From an uncultured Coriobacteriaceae bacterium (lineage in GTDB: Bacteria > Actinomycetota > Coriobacteriia > Coriobacteriales > Atopobiaceae), in contig CADAAU010000007.1 in NCBI GenBank assembly GCA_902786015.1, positions 119,172-183,171 on the forward strand: DNA of 64,000 nucleotides, in the 5' to 3' direction. Numbering within the stretch: the first letter of the stretch is position 1; every line of letters starts with the position of its first letter. The notes under the pieces are model-generated. The model was not told where the DNA came from and searched no databases. It saw only the letters and a list, made by a program, of their open reading frames with translations. Shown one piece after another: positions 56,237 to 64,000 of the stretch. A program made the position numbers and the translations under genes.

Positions 56237-58618
56237 ATGTCAGAAGGTCCCACGGACGAAGTGGATATCTTGCGTGGCCTGAGCTCAGATGAGGTCGCCC
56301 AAAGAGTCGAGGCGGGAAAGACGAACGCGAACACCGACGTAAAAACAAAGTCGGTCGGACAGATCTTTAAGGAGCATGCACTCACGCTCTTTAACTTTGT
56401 CAACATAGCGTTGGCTGTGTTCGTGGCCTTTACGGGGCAATATCGAAACATGACCTTCATGATAGTTGTGGTCATCAACTTGGTCGTCGGCGTCGTTCAA
56501 GAGCTGCGGGCAAAACGGATGGTCGACAAGCTCTCTATCCTTACGGCAAAGCGCGTGCGAGTTATGCGCGATGGCAACGAAGTGGAGCTGGGCGTAGACG
56601 ACTTGGTGCTCGACGACATCTTTATGCTTGCCCATGGCGACCAGGTGCCGGCGGACGCAGTCGTCGTAAAGGGTGGCCCCCTGATGGACGAGAGCCTGCT
56701 GACGGGCGAGAGCGACCAGATCGAGAAGCACGTTGGAGACGAACTTTACAGTGGAAGCTTCGTGGTGGCAGGAGCGGTGACGGCTCGCGTGAACCGCGTC
56801 GGACTCGACGGCTTTGCCGCAAAGATCAACGCCGAGGCTCGATACGTCAAGGCAGTGTCGTCAGAGATTCTCTCCACGCTCAACATGATTATAAAATTTG
56901 CCACCATTGCCCTTGTTCCGTTGGGTATCGGCTTGTTTTTGCGTACGTGGCTGATGGACGGAACGTCCACCAACGACGCGATTCTCTCTACGGTTGCTGC
57001 AGTCGTCGGCATGATTCCTCAGGGCCTGGTGTTGCTGACGTCGAGTGTGCTTGCCATTGCCACGACGCGTCTTGGGCACCGGGGCGTCCTGGTCCAGCAG
57101 CCGTACTGCGTCGAGACGCTTGCGCGCGTCGACACGCTTTGCCTCGACAAGACGGGCACCATTACCAGTGGTCGCATGGAAGTCACGGGCATGCGTGCTT
57201 CTGGACCAGTCCCGTTTGACGATCGCAAGTGCAAAGACACTGTCATGAGCGCAAACGGCGAAGATGCCAACGAGACGGCGCAGGCGATGCTCAGGTATGC
57301 CGACGAGGTGGGATTTGAGCCCGAACCCATCGTGCGCGAGATACCGTTCTCGTCCGCACGAAAATACTCCGGATGCGTTACGCAAGGAGGACGCTCGATT
57401 GCGGTGGGTGCGGCACAGTTTGTGCTCGGAGACGCGTTCCCGGAATACGAGTCCGAAGTTTTGCAATTCGCTCCGACTGAGCGAGTTCTCTGTATCGCAG
57501 GCGTAGATGGCTTTGGACCCAAGGGAGAGATCGAGGGAGCCCCGACGGTTCTTGGCTACGTGGGAATTAGCGACGAAGTGCGTGAATCGGCGCCTCAGAC
57601 GATTGACTTCTTTGCCGCGCAGGGCGTCGACGTTCGCGTAATATCAGGCGACGATCCTCGAACGGTCTCGGCCATCGCCGAGTACGTGGGCATACGTGGC
57701 GCCCAAAACTACGTGGACGCCTCCACGCTCAAAACCGAGGAGGACCTTCTGCGCGCCGTTAGAAATAACGTGGTGTTCGGCCGAGTCACGCCACAACAGA
57801 AGCGCAGCCTCGTTCAAGCCCTCCATAAGGATGGGCACGTGGTTGCCATGACGGGCGACGGTGTGAACGACGTCCTTGCGCTCAAGGAGGCAGACTGCTC
57901 GGTCGCCATGGCCTCTGGTTCTGCCGCAGCCCGCAATGTGGCCGAGATCGTCTTGGCCGACAATGACTTCGCACACATGCCCGAGGTAGTGGACGAGGGG
58001 CGTCGTTCCATAAACAACCTCCAGCGCTCCGCATCGCTCTTTTTGGTAAAGACGGTATTCTCTGCGTTGCTGGCGCTCGTGTGCATTGTCTTGCCGCCGT
58101 ATCCGTTTATCCCGATTCAAATGACGCTCATCTCGTCGTCGATTATCGGCTGGCCGTCTTTTGTGCTTGCACTCGAGCCAAATCACGATCGCGTGCGGGG
58201 GAACTTCCTTGCAAACGTTCTCCGTCGTTCTCTACCGGCATCCGCTGCCATCGTGTTTTCTCTTGTTGCCGTCCAGATATTCGAGCGTTTGGCGCCGCTT
58301 GAGTTTGCCGAGGCGTCTTCCGTAAGCATGTATCTAACGGGCTTGGTTGGCGTGGCGCTCATCGTGCGAATCTCACAGCCCATCAACGCGTTGCGTGGAG
58401 CCCTTTTGGTGAGCGTTATAGCCATGCTGTTGGGAGGCAGCATACTGTTTCCCACGTTCTTCCAGCTGGCACCTGTCACACAGCAGATGCTCGTGTTCAT
58501 GATTTTTATGAGTATTGCTGCACTATCATTGTTCCTATACGTGTATGAACGCCTAAACAAGCGGGAGGATTCGACCGACATCGTGTCCCGAATGGTACTC
58601 AAACTGGAGAGGATGTAA
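56237..58618 (+). CDS. P-type cation-transporting ATPase (CtpE-like)
   Basis: This 793-residue E1-E2 ATPase has the actuator motif LLTGESD, the phosphorylated aspartate in CLDKTGTITSG near residue 303, the hinge AMTGDGVNDVLALKEAD and about ten membrane segments. The fourth-helix region VVGMIPQGLVLLTSSVLAIAT resembles mycobacterial CtpE and its relatives, which take up calcium. That assignment is by pattern only; potassium or magnesium cannot be excluded. It is a single-gene unit or co-transcribed with acnA, which starts 2 bases after its stop. Confidence 0.88.
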   Translation: MSEGPTDEVDILRGLSSDEVAQRVEAGKTNANTDVKTKSVGQIFKEHALTLFNFVNIALAVFVAFTGQYRNMTFMIVVVINLVVGVVQELRAKRMVDKLSILTAKRVRVMRDGNEVELGVDDLVLDDIFMLAHGDQVPADAVVVKGGPLMDESLLTGESDQIEKHVGDELYSGSFVVAGAVTARVNRVGLDGFAAKINAEARYVKAVSSEILSTLNMIIKFATIALVPLGIGLFLRTWLMDGTSTNDAILSTVAAVVGMIPQGLVLLTSSVLAIATTRLGHRGVLVQQPYCVETLARVDTLCLDKTGTITSGRMEVTGMRASGPVPFDDRKCKDTVMSANGEDANETAQAMLRYADEVGFEPEPIVREIPFSSARKYSGCVTQGGRSIAVGAAQFVLGDAFPEYESEVLQFAPTERVLCIAGVDGFGPKGEIEGAPTVLGYVGISDEVRESAPQTIDFFAAQGVDVRVISGDDPRTVSAIAEYVGIRGAQNYVDASTLKTEEDLLRAVRNNVVFGRVTPQQKRSLVQALHKDGHVVAMTGDGVNDVLALKEADCSVAMASGSAAARNVAEIVLADNDFAHMPEVVDEGRRSINNLQRSASLFLVKTVFSALLALVCIVLPPYPFIPIQMTLISSSIIGWPSFVLALEPNHDRVRGNFLANVLRRSLPASAAIVFSLVAVQIFERLAPLEFAEASSVSMYLTGLVGVALIVRISQPINALRGALLVSVIAMLLGGSILFPTFFQLAPVTQQMLVFMIFMSIAALSLFLYVYERLNKREDSTDIVSRMVLKLERM

Positions 58619-58620
58619 TC

Positions 58621-61302
58621 ATGATCGATGAGAAGTTCATAGCCGCGGTATGCGCCGCGCGTAGGCCGAGCGAGCTCTCGTTTCGCGATACAACACGACT
58701 GATATATGATGTTTCTGGAATACCAGGGGCAAAGACGCTCCCTCGAGCGCTTGTGGTGCTGCTCGAAAACGTCGTAAGAAATGCTGCGGATGACGAGGCA
58801 GCCATAGCTGCCGCCGCACGTGTGATCGATGCAGGAACGCAGGGCGAGCTTGGAGAGGAAATCGAGTTCATGCCAGCCCGTGTCCTGTTCCAAGACTTTA
58901 CGGGGGTTCCCGTCTTTGTGGACTTTGCCGCTATGCGTGACGCGATGGTGGAGCGTGGGGGAGACCCAAAGAAGGTCAACCCACAGATTCCCTGTACGCT
59001 CGTGGTCGATCACTCGGTCATTGCCGACTGCGCCGGCTCATGTGACGCGGCGGACAAGAATGAGCAGCTGGAGGTCAAACGCAATCATGAGCGGTTTGCC
59101 TTCTTGAAGTGGGCCTCGAAGTCTTTTGACAACGTCGAGATCGTCCCTCCCGGTGGCGGTATTTGCCATCAGCTCAATATTGAGCGATTCTGCTCGGTGG
59201 TGACGCGCGATTCGCTCGCACAGTCAAAGACCGAGGTCGCCTGTTTCGACACGCTGGTGGGTACCGATTCCCACACGACCACCGCGAACGGTCTTGGTGT
59301 GCTCGGATGGGGTGTTGGTGGCATCGAGGCCGAAGCGGCTGCCTTGGGACAACCCATATCGATGCTTGTTCCTCCGGTCGTGGAGCTACGACTGGATGGG
59401 GCCCTTCCGCAGGATGCGTCGGGAATGGATCTTGCGCTCACCGTGTGCAAGCTGCTGCGCGAGGCGGGTGTTGTCGGTACACTCGTCGAGGTAACGGGCG
59501 AGGGAGTCGCCTCGCTCACGGCGACACAGCGTGCAGCAGTGGCAAACATGACTCCCGAGTATGGTGCCACCACCACGCTCTTCCCGGTCGATGACGTTGC
59601 GTGCGACTTCCTCGAGCTCACGGGTCGCAACGCTAATGAAGTTGGCTTTGCGCGCGAGTACCTAAAGGCCCAGGGCATTTGGGGCGACGAGTGCAACCGT
59701 CGCTATGCTCGCACGCTCACGCTCGACTTGGGGTGCGTGCGCACCTGCTTGGCGGGTCCGTCGAGGCCACACAACTATGTGGAACCTGCTGGATTGCGTG
59801 ACAGGTTCCGCTCGGTGGCGCTCGAGCATGGAAAGACCAGCATGGATGCCATGTTCCAGATCGTTTGCGGTGACAAGACGTACAGTCTTGCACACGGCAC
59901 AATCGCGATTGCTGCCATCACGAGTTGCACCACTGCCACCGATCCGGCCATGATGGTTGCAGCGGGGCTTGCCGCACAAAAGGCTGTCGAGCGGGGTCTA
60001 AGCGCCAAGCCGTGGGTCAAGCGCATACTTGCTCCGGGAAGCCGTGCGACAGAGCTCCTGCTCAAGAGAGCGGGCCTTGCGGATGCCCTTTTCTCCTTGG
60101 GTTTCTATACGTGCGGATTTGGCTGCATGAGCTGCATCGGCAACTCGGGAGACATACATCCCGCATTGCACGAGGTGGCCAACCAGATGGAACTTGCGAG
60201 CGTGCTTTCGGGAAACCGGAACTTCGATGGACGCATTTCGCCCGACGTGGCACAGAACTACCTGGCACAGCCTGCCTTGGTTGTTGCCTACTCGTTGGTG
60301 GGAACCGTCGACGTCGATTTGGCGCACGAGCCGGTGGGAATCGACGCCAATGGCGTGCCTGTGATGCTCGCTGACATCTTGCCCTCAGGCGAGGAAGTCT
60401 CGGACGTGCTCGCCAAGGTCCTTACGTCCGACCTCTATGAACAGGGCGCCGAAGGCCTTATGGATGGATCAGCCGCATGGCAGGACATCTCGTGTGGAGA
60501 TTCCGACACCTTCCCGTGGGATGAGGAGTCCACGTATGTTCGTCGTCCGCCCTACTTCGAGCTGGCCAACTCTAAGGAGCGCGTAGAGGTCTCGGACGCG
60601 CGTGCGCTGGTGCTTCTGGGTGACTTTGTGACAACCGATCACATTTCTCCTGCGGGAAGCATTGCTGCGGATTCTCCGGCAGCTCGCTATCTGCGCGAAC
60701 ACGGAATCGATTCAAGCGACTTCAACACCTATGGCAGCCGCCGAGGAAACCACGAGGTTATGATGCGCGGCACGTTTGCCAACATCCGCCTTCACAATTT
60801 CCTGGCCGACGGTCGTGACGGCGGCTGGACCAACGACTTCCTTACTGACGAAATCGTATCTATCTATGATGCCGCCATGCATTACGGAGAAGAGGATGTG
60901 GCACTGGTGGGCATCGCAGGCAAGCTCTATGGATCAGGCTCCAGTAGAGACTGGGCAGGCAAGGGTCCCGCTCTCTTGGGCGTGCAGGTCGTCATAGCCC
61001 AAAGCTTCGAGCGCATTCACAGGTCGAACCTGGTACAGATGGGCGTGTTGCCGCTGGAGTTTGCCGAGGGCGAGAACGCACAGACTCTTGGGTTGGACGG
61101 TTCCGAAACCTTTGACATCTCCCCGGTGGACCTGCTCGATGGAAAGCCCGGCTCTCGTCCTGTGCGTGTTTGTGCGCACGGAAAGAACGGTGATGTAGAG
61201 TTCACATGCGTCTGCCGTGTGGATACCCCGACCGAGGCCGCTTTTGTTGCTTCGGGTGGCATATTGCCGTTCGTGCTTGACAATTTATCTCGCAAGGGGT
61301 AG
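58621..61302 (+). CDS. acnA: Aconitate hydratase A
   Basis: It isomerises citrate and isocitrate using a 4Fe-4S cluster. The 893 residues match the AcnA/IRP1 class: GTDSHTTTANGLGVLGWGVGG, the first cluster cysteine in AITSCTTATDPAMM near 438, the other two in CGFGCMSCIGNSG near 500, and the swivel-domain NTYGSRRGNHEVMMRG and GSGSSRDWAGKGPALLGV. No other citric-acid-cycle gene is in the window, so it may serve glutamate synthesis through a partial cycle (inference). Confidence 0.96.
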   Translation: MIDEKFIAAVCAARRPSELSFRDTTRLIYDVSGIPGAKTLPRALVVLLENVVRNAADDEAAIAAAARVIDAGTQGELGEEIEFMPARVLFQDFTGVPVFVDFAAMRDAMVERGGDPKKVNPQIPCTLVVDHSVIADCAGSCDAADKNEQLEVKRNHERFAFLKWASKSFDNVEIVPPGGGICHQLNIERFCSVVTRDSLAQSKTEVACFDTLVGTDSHTTTANGLGVLGWGVGGIEAEAAALGQPISMLVPPVVELRLDGALPQDASGMDLALTVCKLLREAGVVGTLVEVTGEGVASLTATQRAAVANMTPEYGATTTLFPVDDVACDFLELTGRNANEVGFAREYLKAQGIWGDECNRRYARTLTLDLGCVRTCLAGPSRPHNYVEPAGLRDRFRSVALEHGKTSMDAMFQIVCGDKTYSLAHGTIAIAAITSCTTATDPAMMVAAGLAAQKAVERGLSAKPWVKRILAPGSRATELLLKRAGLADALFSLGFYTCGFGCMSCIGNSGDIHPALHEVANQMELASVLSGNRNFDGRISPDVAQNYLAQPALVVAYSLVGTVDVDLAHEPVGIDANGVPVMLADILPSGEEVSDVLAKVLTSDLYEQGAEGLMDGSAAWQDISCGDSDTFPWDEESTYVRRPPYFELANSKERVEVSDARALVLLGDFVTTDHISPAGSIAADSPAARYLREHGIDSSDFNTYGSRRGNHEVMMRGTFANIRLHNFLADGRDGGWTNDFLTDEIVSIYDAAMHYGEEDVALVGIAGKLYGSGSSRDWAGKGPALLGVQVVIAQSFERIHRSNLVQMGVLPLEFAEGENAQTLGLDGSETFDISPVDLLDGKPGSRPVRVCAHGKNGDVEFTCVCRVDTPTEAAFVASGGILPFVLDNLSRKG

Positions 61303-61373
61303 ACACGTAAGTAGGAAGTTCCGAGAAAACAACGTCCCCCAAACGGCCACCATCAAAGCTTTCGGAGGTTCTT

Positions 61374-62336
61374 TTGAGATGTCCCCAATGTGGGGCCCTC
61401 GTCCAAGATGACTTGGACAGGTGCCCCACCTGCAATAGCGCCCTTGAGATTCAGAGCTCCATAGAGAGTGCCGCGTGGTGCAAAAGCTGCGGCTCGTCCA
61501 TACCGTATGGCTCAAAGACCTGTCCTGTCTGCGGCCTGCCGGTGGAGGGCGCCTTCGATGACGATTGGGGAGAGGGAGAATCAGAGCAAAGCGTTGCTGA
61601 TGGGCTGGTTGAGGGACCCGTGCTTCAAAGTGCCATACCTCCCCGTCCCGAGCCGGGACAGGAAGAAGAGGAGCACGATGATGCTCCCACGCGCATGCGG
61701 CTCGTTGTGGCAACGACGTTAGCGGCACTTGCCTTGGTGGGCGGTACGACGCTCTTTATAACGCGGCCGTGGAATCCGGACGCTTATAAGACCCATGCGA
61801 CAGAGGACGCCGATACCTCGATGGAGGGTTTTCCTGGGACGATTACCCATCTATCTGCTCAAGATCAGATTGAGGACGCCGAGCGCACGGAATACCTACG
61901 AAATGCAGAAGAGAGCATCGATGCATTTTTGCCTTACATGACAGAGGTCGGCGACAAATGTGCGGCCCTCGAGGGTCCAACTGAAGCCTATACAGAGACA
62001 GGCACAATGGAGGAGCGAATCGACTATCTCCCCGAAGTCAGCGAAATGCGAGACAAGTACGAGGAAGAGTTACAGAAGATTTCCGACTACGACATGCGAG
62101 GGTCCGATCACGCGACTCTATATGAGCGTCTTAAGGTATGCGCTGGCTATCTAAAGGGAAGGCTCGAAGCATTTTGCTATGTTTGGGAGACCATAGATGG
62201 TGCAAAAAACCCAACGGAGGCACTTACCCAAACGCGAGCGGCCATAAAGAACGGGTATGACGGGCGTAGCTTGGAGGAATGGCGTAATTTGTACGAGAAC
62301 GCACGGGCGGGATTGGAGTCGGAGGTCTCGAAATGA
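61374..62336 (+). CDS. Zinc-ribbon, single-pass membrane protein
   Basis: A 320-residue protein that starts with two zinc ribbons (CPQCGALVQDDLDRCPTCN and CKSCGSSIPYGSKTCPVCG) and continues with an acidic linker. One membrane segment follows (about 107-127), then a helical extracytoplasmic part with no recognised domain. I use TTG 61374, which leads directly into the first C-x-x-C and has GGAGG 7 bases upstream; the next ATG in this frame would remove the ribbons. Similar zinc-ribbon membrane proteins are common and uncharacterised. Confidence 0.72.
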   Translation: MRCPQCGALVQDDLDRCPTCNSALEIQSSIESAAWCKSCGSSIPYGSKTCPVCGLPVEGAFDDDWGEGESEQSVADGLVEGPVLQSAIPPRPEPGQEEEEHDDAPTRMRLVVATTLAALALVGGTTLFITRPWNPDAYKTHATEDADTSMEGFPGTITHLSAQDQIEDAERTEYLRNAEESIDAFLPYMTEVGDKCAALEGPTEAYTETGTMEERIDYLPEVSEMRDKYEEELQKISDYDMRGSDHATLYERLKVCAGYLKGRLEAFCYVWETIDGAKNPTEALTQTRAAIKNGYDGRSLEEWRNLYENARAGLESEVSK

Positions 62337-62360
62337 GACCTATGGAAAAAGGGATAGTAC

Positions 62361-62389
62361 CTGAATCCACACGTCGGATAATATAGAAT
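62361..62389 (+). promoter_or_regulatory. Promoter of the cyclophilin gene
   Basis: CTGAAT (62361-62366), a 17-base spacer and TAGAAT (62384-62389), the same -10 as the PTS promoter. Confidence 0.5.
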
Positions 62390-62429
62390 TATGTTTCTGT
62401 AGATGAGAAATGGTTCGGAGGGGATGCAC

Positions 62430-62978
62430 ATGGGACTGTTTGGGGAGCCCTTGAAGGTGCCCGAGTATCGCTTGGCGGGAGACGAACTGGCAACGTTCGT
62501 TACTTCCAAAGGAACGATTCTGGTACGGCTCGATGGTGAGGGCGCTCCCGTGCATGTAGCCAATTTCTGCGAGCTTGCCATTTCGGGATTCTACGACAAT
62601 TGCAAGTTCCACCGCTATGTGCCGGGCTTCGTAATACAAGGTGGCGATCCCATTACGCGAGACATGTCTTCGGCAGATGTCGCCGCAGGAAGGATGGGAC
62701 CGAACGGCCGCCCTGGAACGGGTGGTCCCGGGTACCGAATCAAAGCGGAGTTCATGAGCAACCCCCGCAACAGCCACAATGACGGTGCCTTGGCAATGGC
62801 TCGCTCCGCAGATCCAGATTCTGCGGGTTCTCAGTTTTATTTTTGCCTTGGCGCGCAACACGGCCTAGATTCTGGGTATACCGTATTTGGGCAGACGATA
62901 GAGGGTCGAGATGTCATCGAGGCCCTAAGGAGCGGCGACGTAATTGAGTCAGTAACGATTGGGCACGCAGGGGCCTAA
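62430..62978 (+). CDS. Cyclophilin-type peptidyl-prolyl isomerase
   Basis: The 182 residues form a cytoplasmic cyclophilin: VHVANFCELAISGFYDNCKFHRYVPGFVIQGGDP (in pieces) with the catalytic FHR and FxxQGGDP, AMARSADPDSAGSQFYFCLG and VFGQTIEGRDVI. There is no signal peptide. GGAGG lies 8 bases before ATG 62430. Confidence 0.93.
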   Translation: MGLFGEPLKVPEYRLAGDELATFVTSKGTILVRLDGEGAPVHVANFCELAISGFYDNCKFHRYVPGFVIQGGDPITRDMSSADVAAGRMGPNGRPGTGGPGYRIKAEFMSNPRNSHNDGALAMARSADPDSAGSQFYFCLGAQHGLDSGYTVFGQTIEGRDVIEALRSGDVIESVTIGHAGA

Positions 62979-63009
62979 GCGCCGCTGCACGAGGCATCGA
63001 GGAGCTATC

Positions 63010-64000
63010 GTGGATCAGCAGAAATTCGAAATGGGTTACTCGGCGTATCAGGCCGGCGACTGGATGAACGCAGCCGCTCTGTTGAGCGAGTCAAAGAGTG
63101 TTGGTGAGGTGTCCGGCAGGACCGACCATCTTCTGGGAAATGCGTTCATGAAACTGGGACGCTATGATGACGCCGCTCAGGCGTATGGCAATGCCCTTGC
63201 AGACAACAGCTACGGTATGAAGGGTGCTCTCGGAACGAATCGTGGTCGTGCGCTTTTGGCGGCGGGACGCGTCCAAGAGGCGGCGGACTCACTGCGGGCG
63301 GCTACAGAGGACCCCACGTATCAAACCCCCTATAAGGCATATACAGCTCTGGGAAGTGCCTGCCGTGCCATGGGCGACGTTCGTGGAGCAGGAATCGCTT
63401 ATCGCAACGCAGCCATCGACGAGTCGAACCCCGACCCCAGCTCGTCTCTCAGAAAGCTCGGTAGCTGCTTTATGGATTTGGGTCGTCCTACGGACGCCAT
63501 CGAGTCGTATCGCACGGCACTCGACTTCTCCACGGATCTTCGTACGCAGACGGCCATCTATGGAGAGCTTGCGCTCGCGTATGTGGCCGCCAATCGCATG
63601 AGCGAGGCAGTCGATGCGTTTGAGCACGCAACGGCAGATGGTACCATTCTTACGCCAGAGTCTCAGGCGGCTTACGATGCGGCACGAAATGCGGTAGCAG
63701 CCCGTTCCGGGAAACAACATGTGTCCGATACTGAGGACTTTCTTGCGGCGGCAGGATATGGAGAGTTCTCCGATCCGCTCGACCCAACGGGAGCGACTTC
63801 CGACAATCTTATGCCGAGCCCCGAAGACACTGGCTTCTTCTCGGTTACAGAAGAAGAGATCGTAGACAACGATATGATGCAGCGTCGGCGTCGTGGAGGA
63901 GCCGGTAAGGTCATTGCCGTTATCCTTGTAATCATTGTGTTGCTGGGCGCCGTATGTGGGGTAGGTTACTATCTGGGATTTGGATGGCCGCTGCAAGAGA
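63010..64000 (+). CDS. TPR-repeat membrane protein (3' end cut by window)
   Basis: An open frame runs from GTG 63010 to the window end without a stop, giving at least 330 residues. GAGGAG lies 4 bases upstream of the GTG. It has five or more tetratricopeptide repeats, for example YSAYQAGDWMNAAALLSES, GNAFMKLGRYDDAAQAYGNAL, GSACRAMGDVRGAGIAYRNA, GSCFMDLGRPTDAIESYRTAL and LAYVAANRMSEAVDAFEHA. A basic patch RRRRGG then leads into a membrane segment (about 300-320) near the right edge. The TPR part is likely cytoplasmic and binds partners. Confidence 0.8.
   Translation, partial: MDQQKFEMGYSAYQAGDWMNAAALLSESKSVGEVSGRTDHLLGNAFMKLGRYDDAAQAYGNALADNSYGMKGALGTNRGRALLAAGRVQEAADSLRAATEDPTYQTPYKAYTALGSACRAMGDVRGAGIAYRNAAIDESNPDPSSSLRKLGSCFMDLGRPTDAIESYRTALDFSTDLRTQTAIYGELALAYVAANRMSEAVDAFEHATADGTILTPESQAAYDAARNAVAARSGKQHVSDTEDFLAAAGYGEFSDPLDPTGATSDNLMPSPEDTGFFSVTEEEIVDNDMMQRRRRGGAGKVIAVILVIIVLLGAVCGVGYYLGFGWPLQE

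Overview
The window looks like chromosomal DNA of a high-GC anaerobic actinobacterium, most likely a Coriobacteriia member related to Olsenella, Atopobium or Collinsella. This is inference from gene content and order: a gap-pgk-tpiA glycolysis run, a mannose-type PTS, a cyclophilin, CtpE-like and SigF/SigB-like proteins, and dense operons with ATG/GTG overlaps. I saw no rRNA, tRNA or CRISPR array. LAYOUT: 1-4 kb (minus) holds an FtsX-type permease, cut by the window edge, and a GAF-ABC ATPase. 4.2-7.3 kb is gap-pgk-tpiA; gap carries an apparent single-base frameshift at base 4880. 7.4-10.4 kb has a PASTA-repeat membrane protein and an MFS transporter. 10.4-15.6 kb is an accessory island: a serine recombinase, an AT-rich inverted-repeat tract, two NusG-like antiterminators (the second truncated), a truncated Abi_2-type gene, and a two-gene minus-strand cassette (DUF4869-like protein plus AAA ATPase), followed by degenerate sequence. 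15.6-20 kb carries a SEC-C protein, a lipoprotein, a three-repeat SH3b protein and a small membrane protein. 20.2-23.9 kb is hypB plus a 995-residue Fe-S/FAD fusion oxidoreductase. 24-33 kb is mixed metabolism: zinc phospholipase-like protein, DXS-like enzyme, orphan vsr, phosphatases, a gutted rhamnosidase-like gene, a HAD phosphatase, an SGNH hydrolase and dgt. 33.4-39.1 kb has two membrane proteins, rarA, a coiled-coil membrane protein and an anti-sigma/sigma pair. 39.2-44.3 kb is alaS-ruvX-mltG-yqeG. 44.6-52.8 kb is the common aroK-aroB-pepP-efp-nusB order, split by a mannose PTS operon plus a DUF956 gene, and with a degenerate aroB. 52.5-56 kb is xseB-tlyA-nadK-recN. 56.2-64 kb has a P-type ATPase, aconitase, a zinc-ribbon protein, a cyclophilin and a TPR protein cut by the right edge. 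Many intergenic gaps hold long, often perfect palindromes built from shared GGGGA/TCCCC and GGAAC modules, which look like a dispersed repeat family. The most interesting accessory content is the 10.4-15.6 kb island, the hypB/oxidoreductase pair without visible hydrogenase genes, and the degenerate AroB- and DXS-like proteins.
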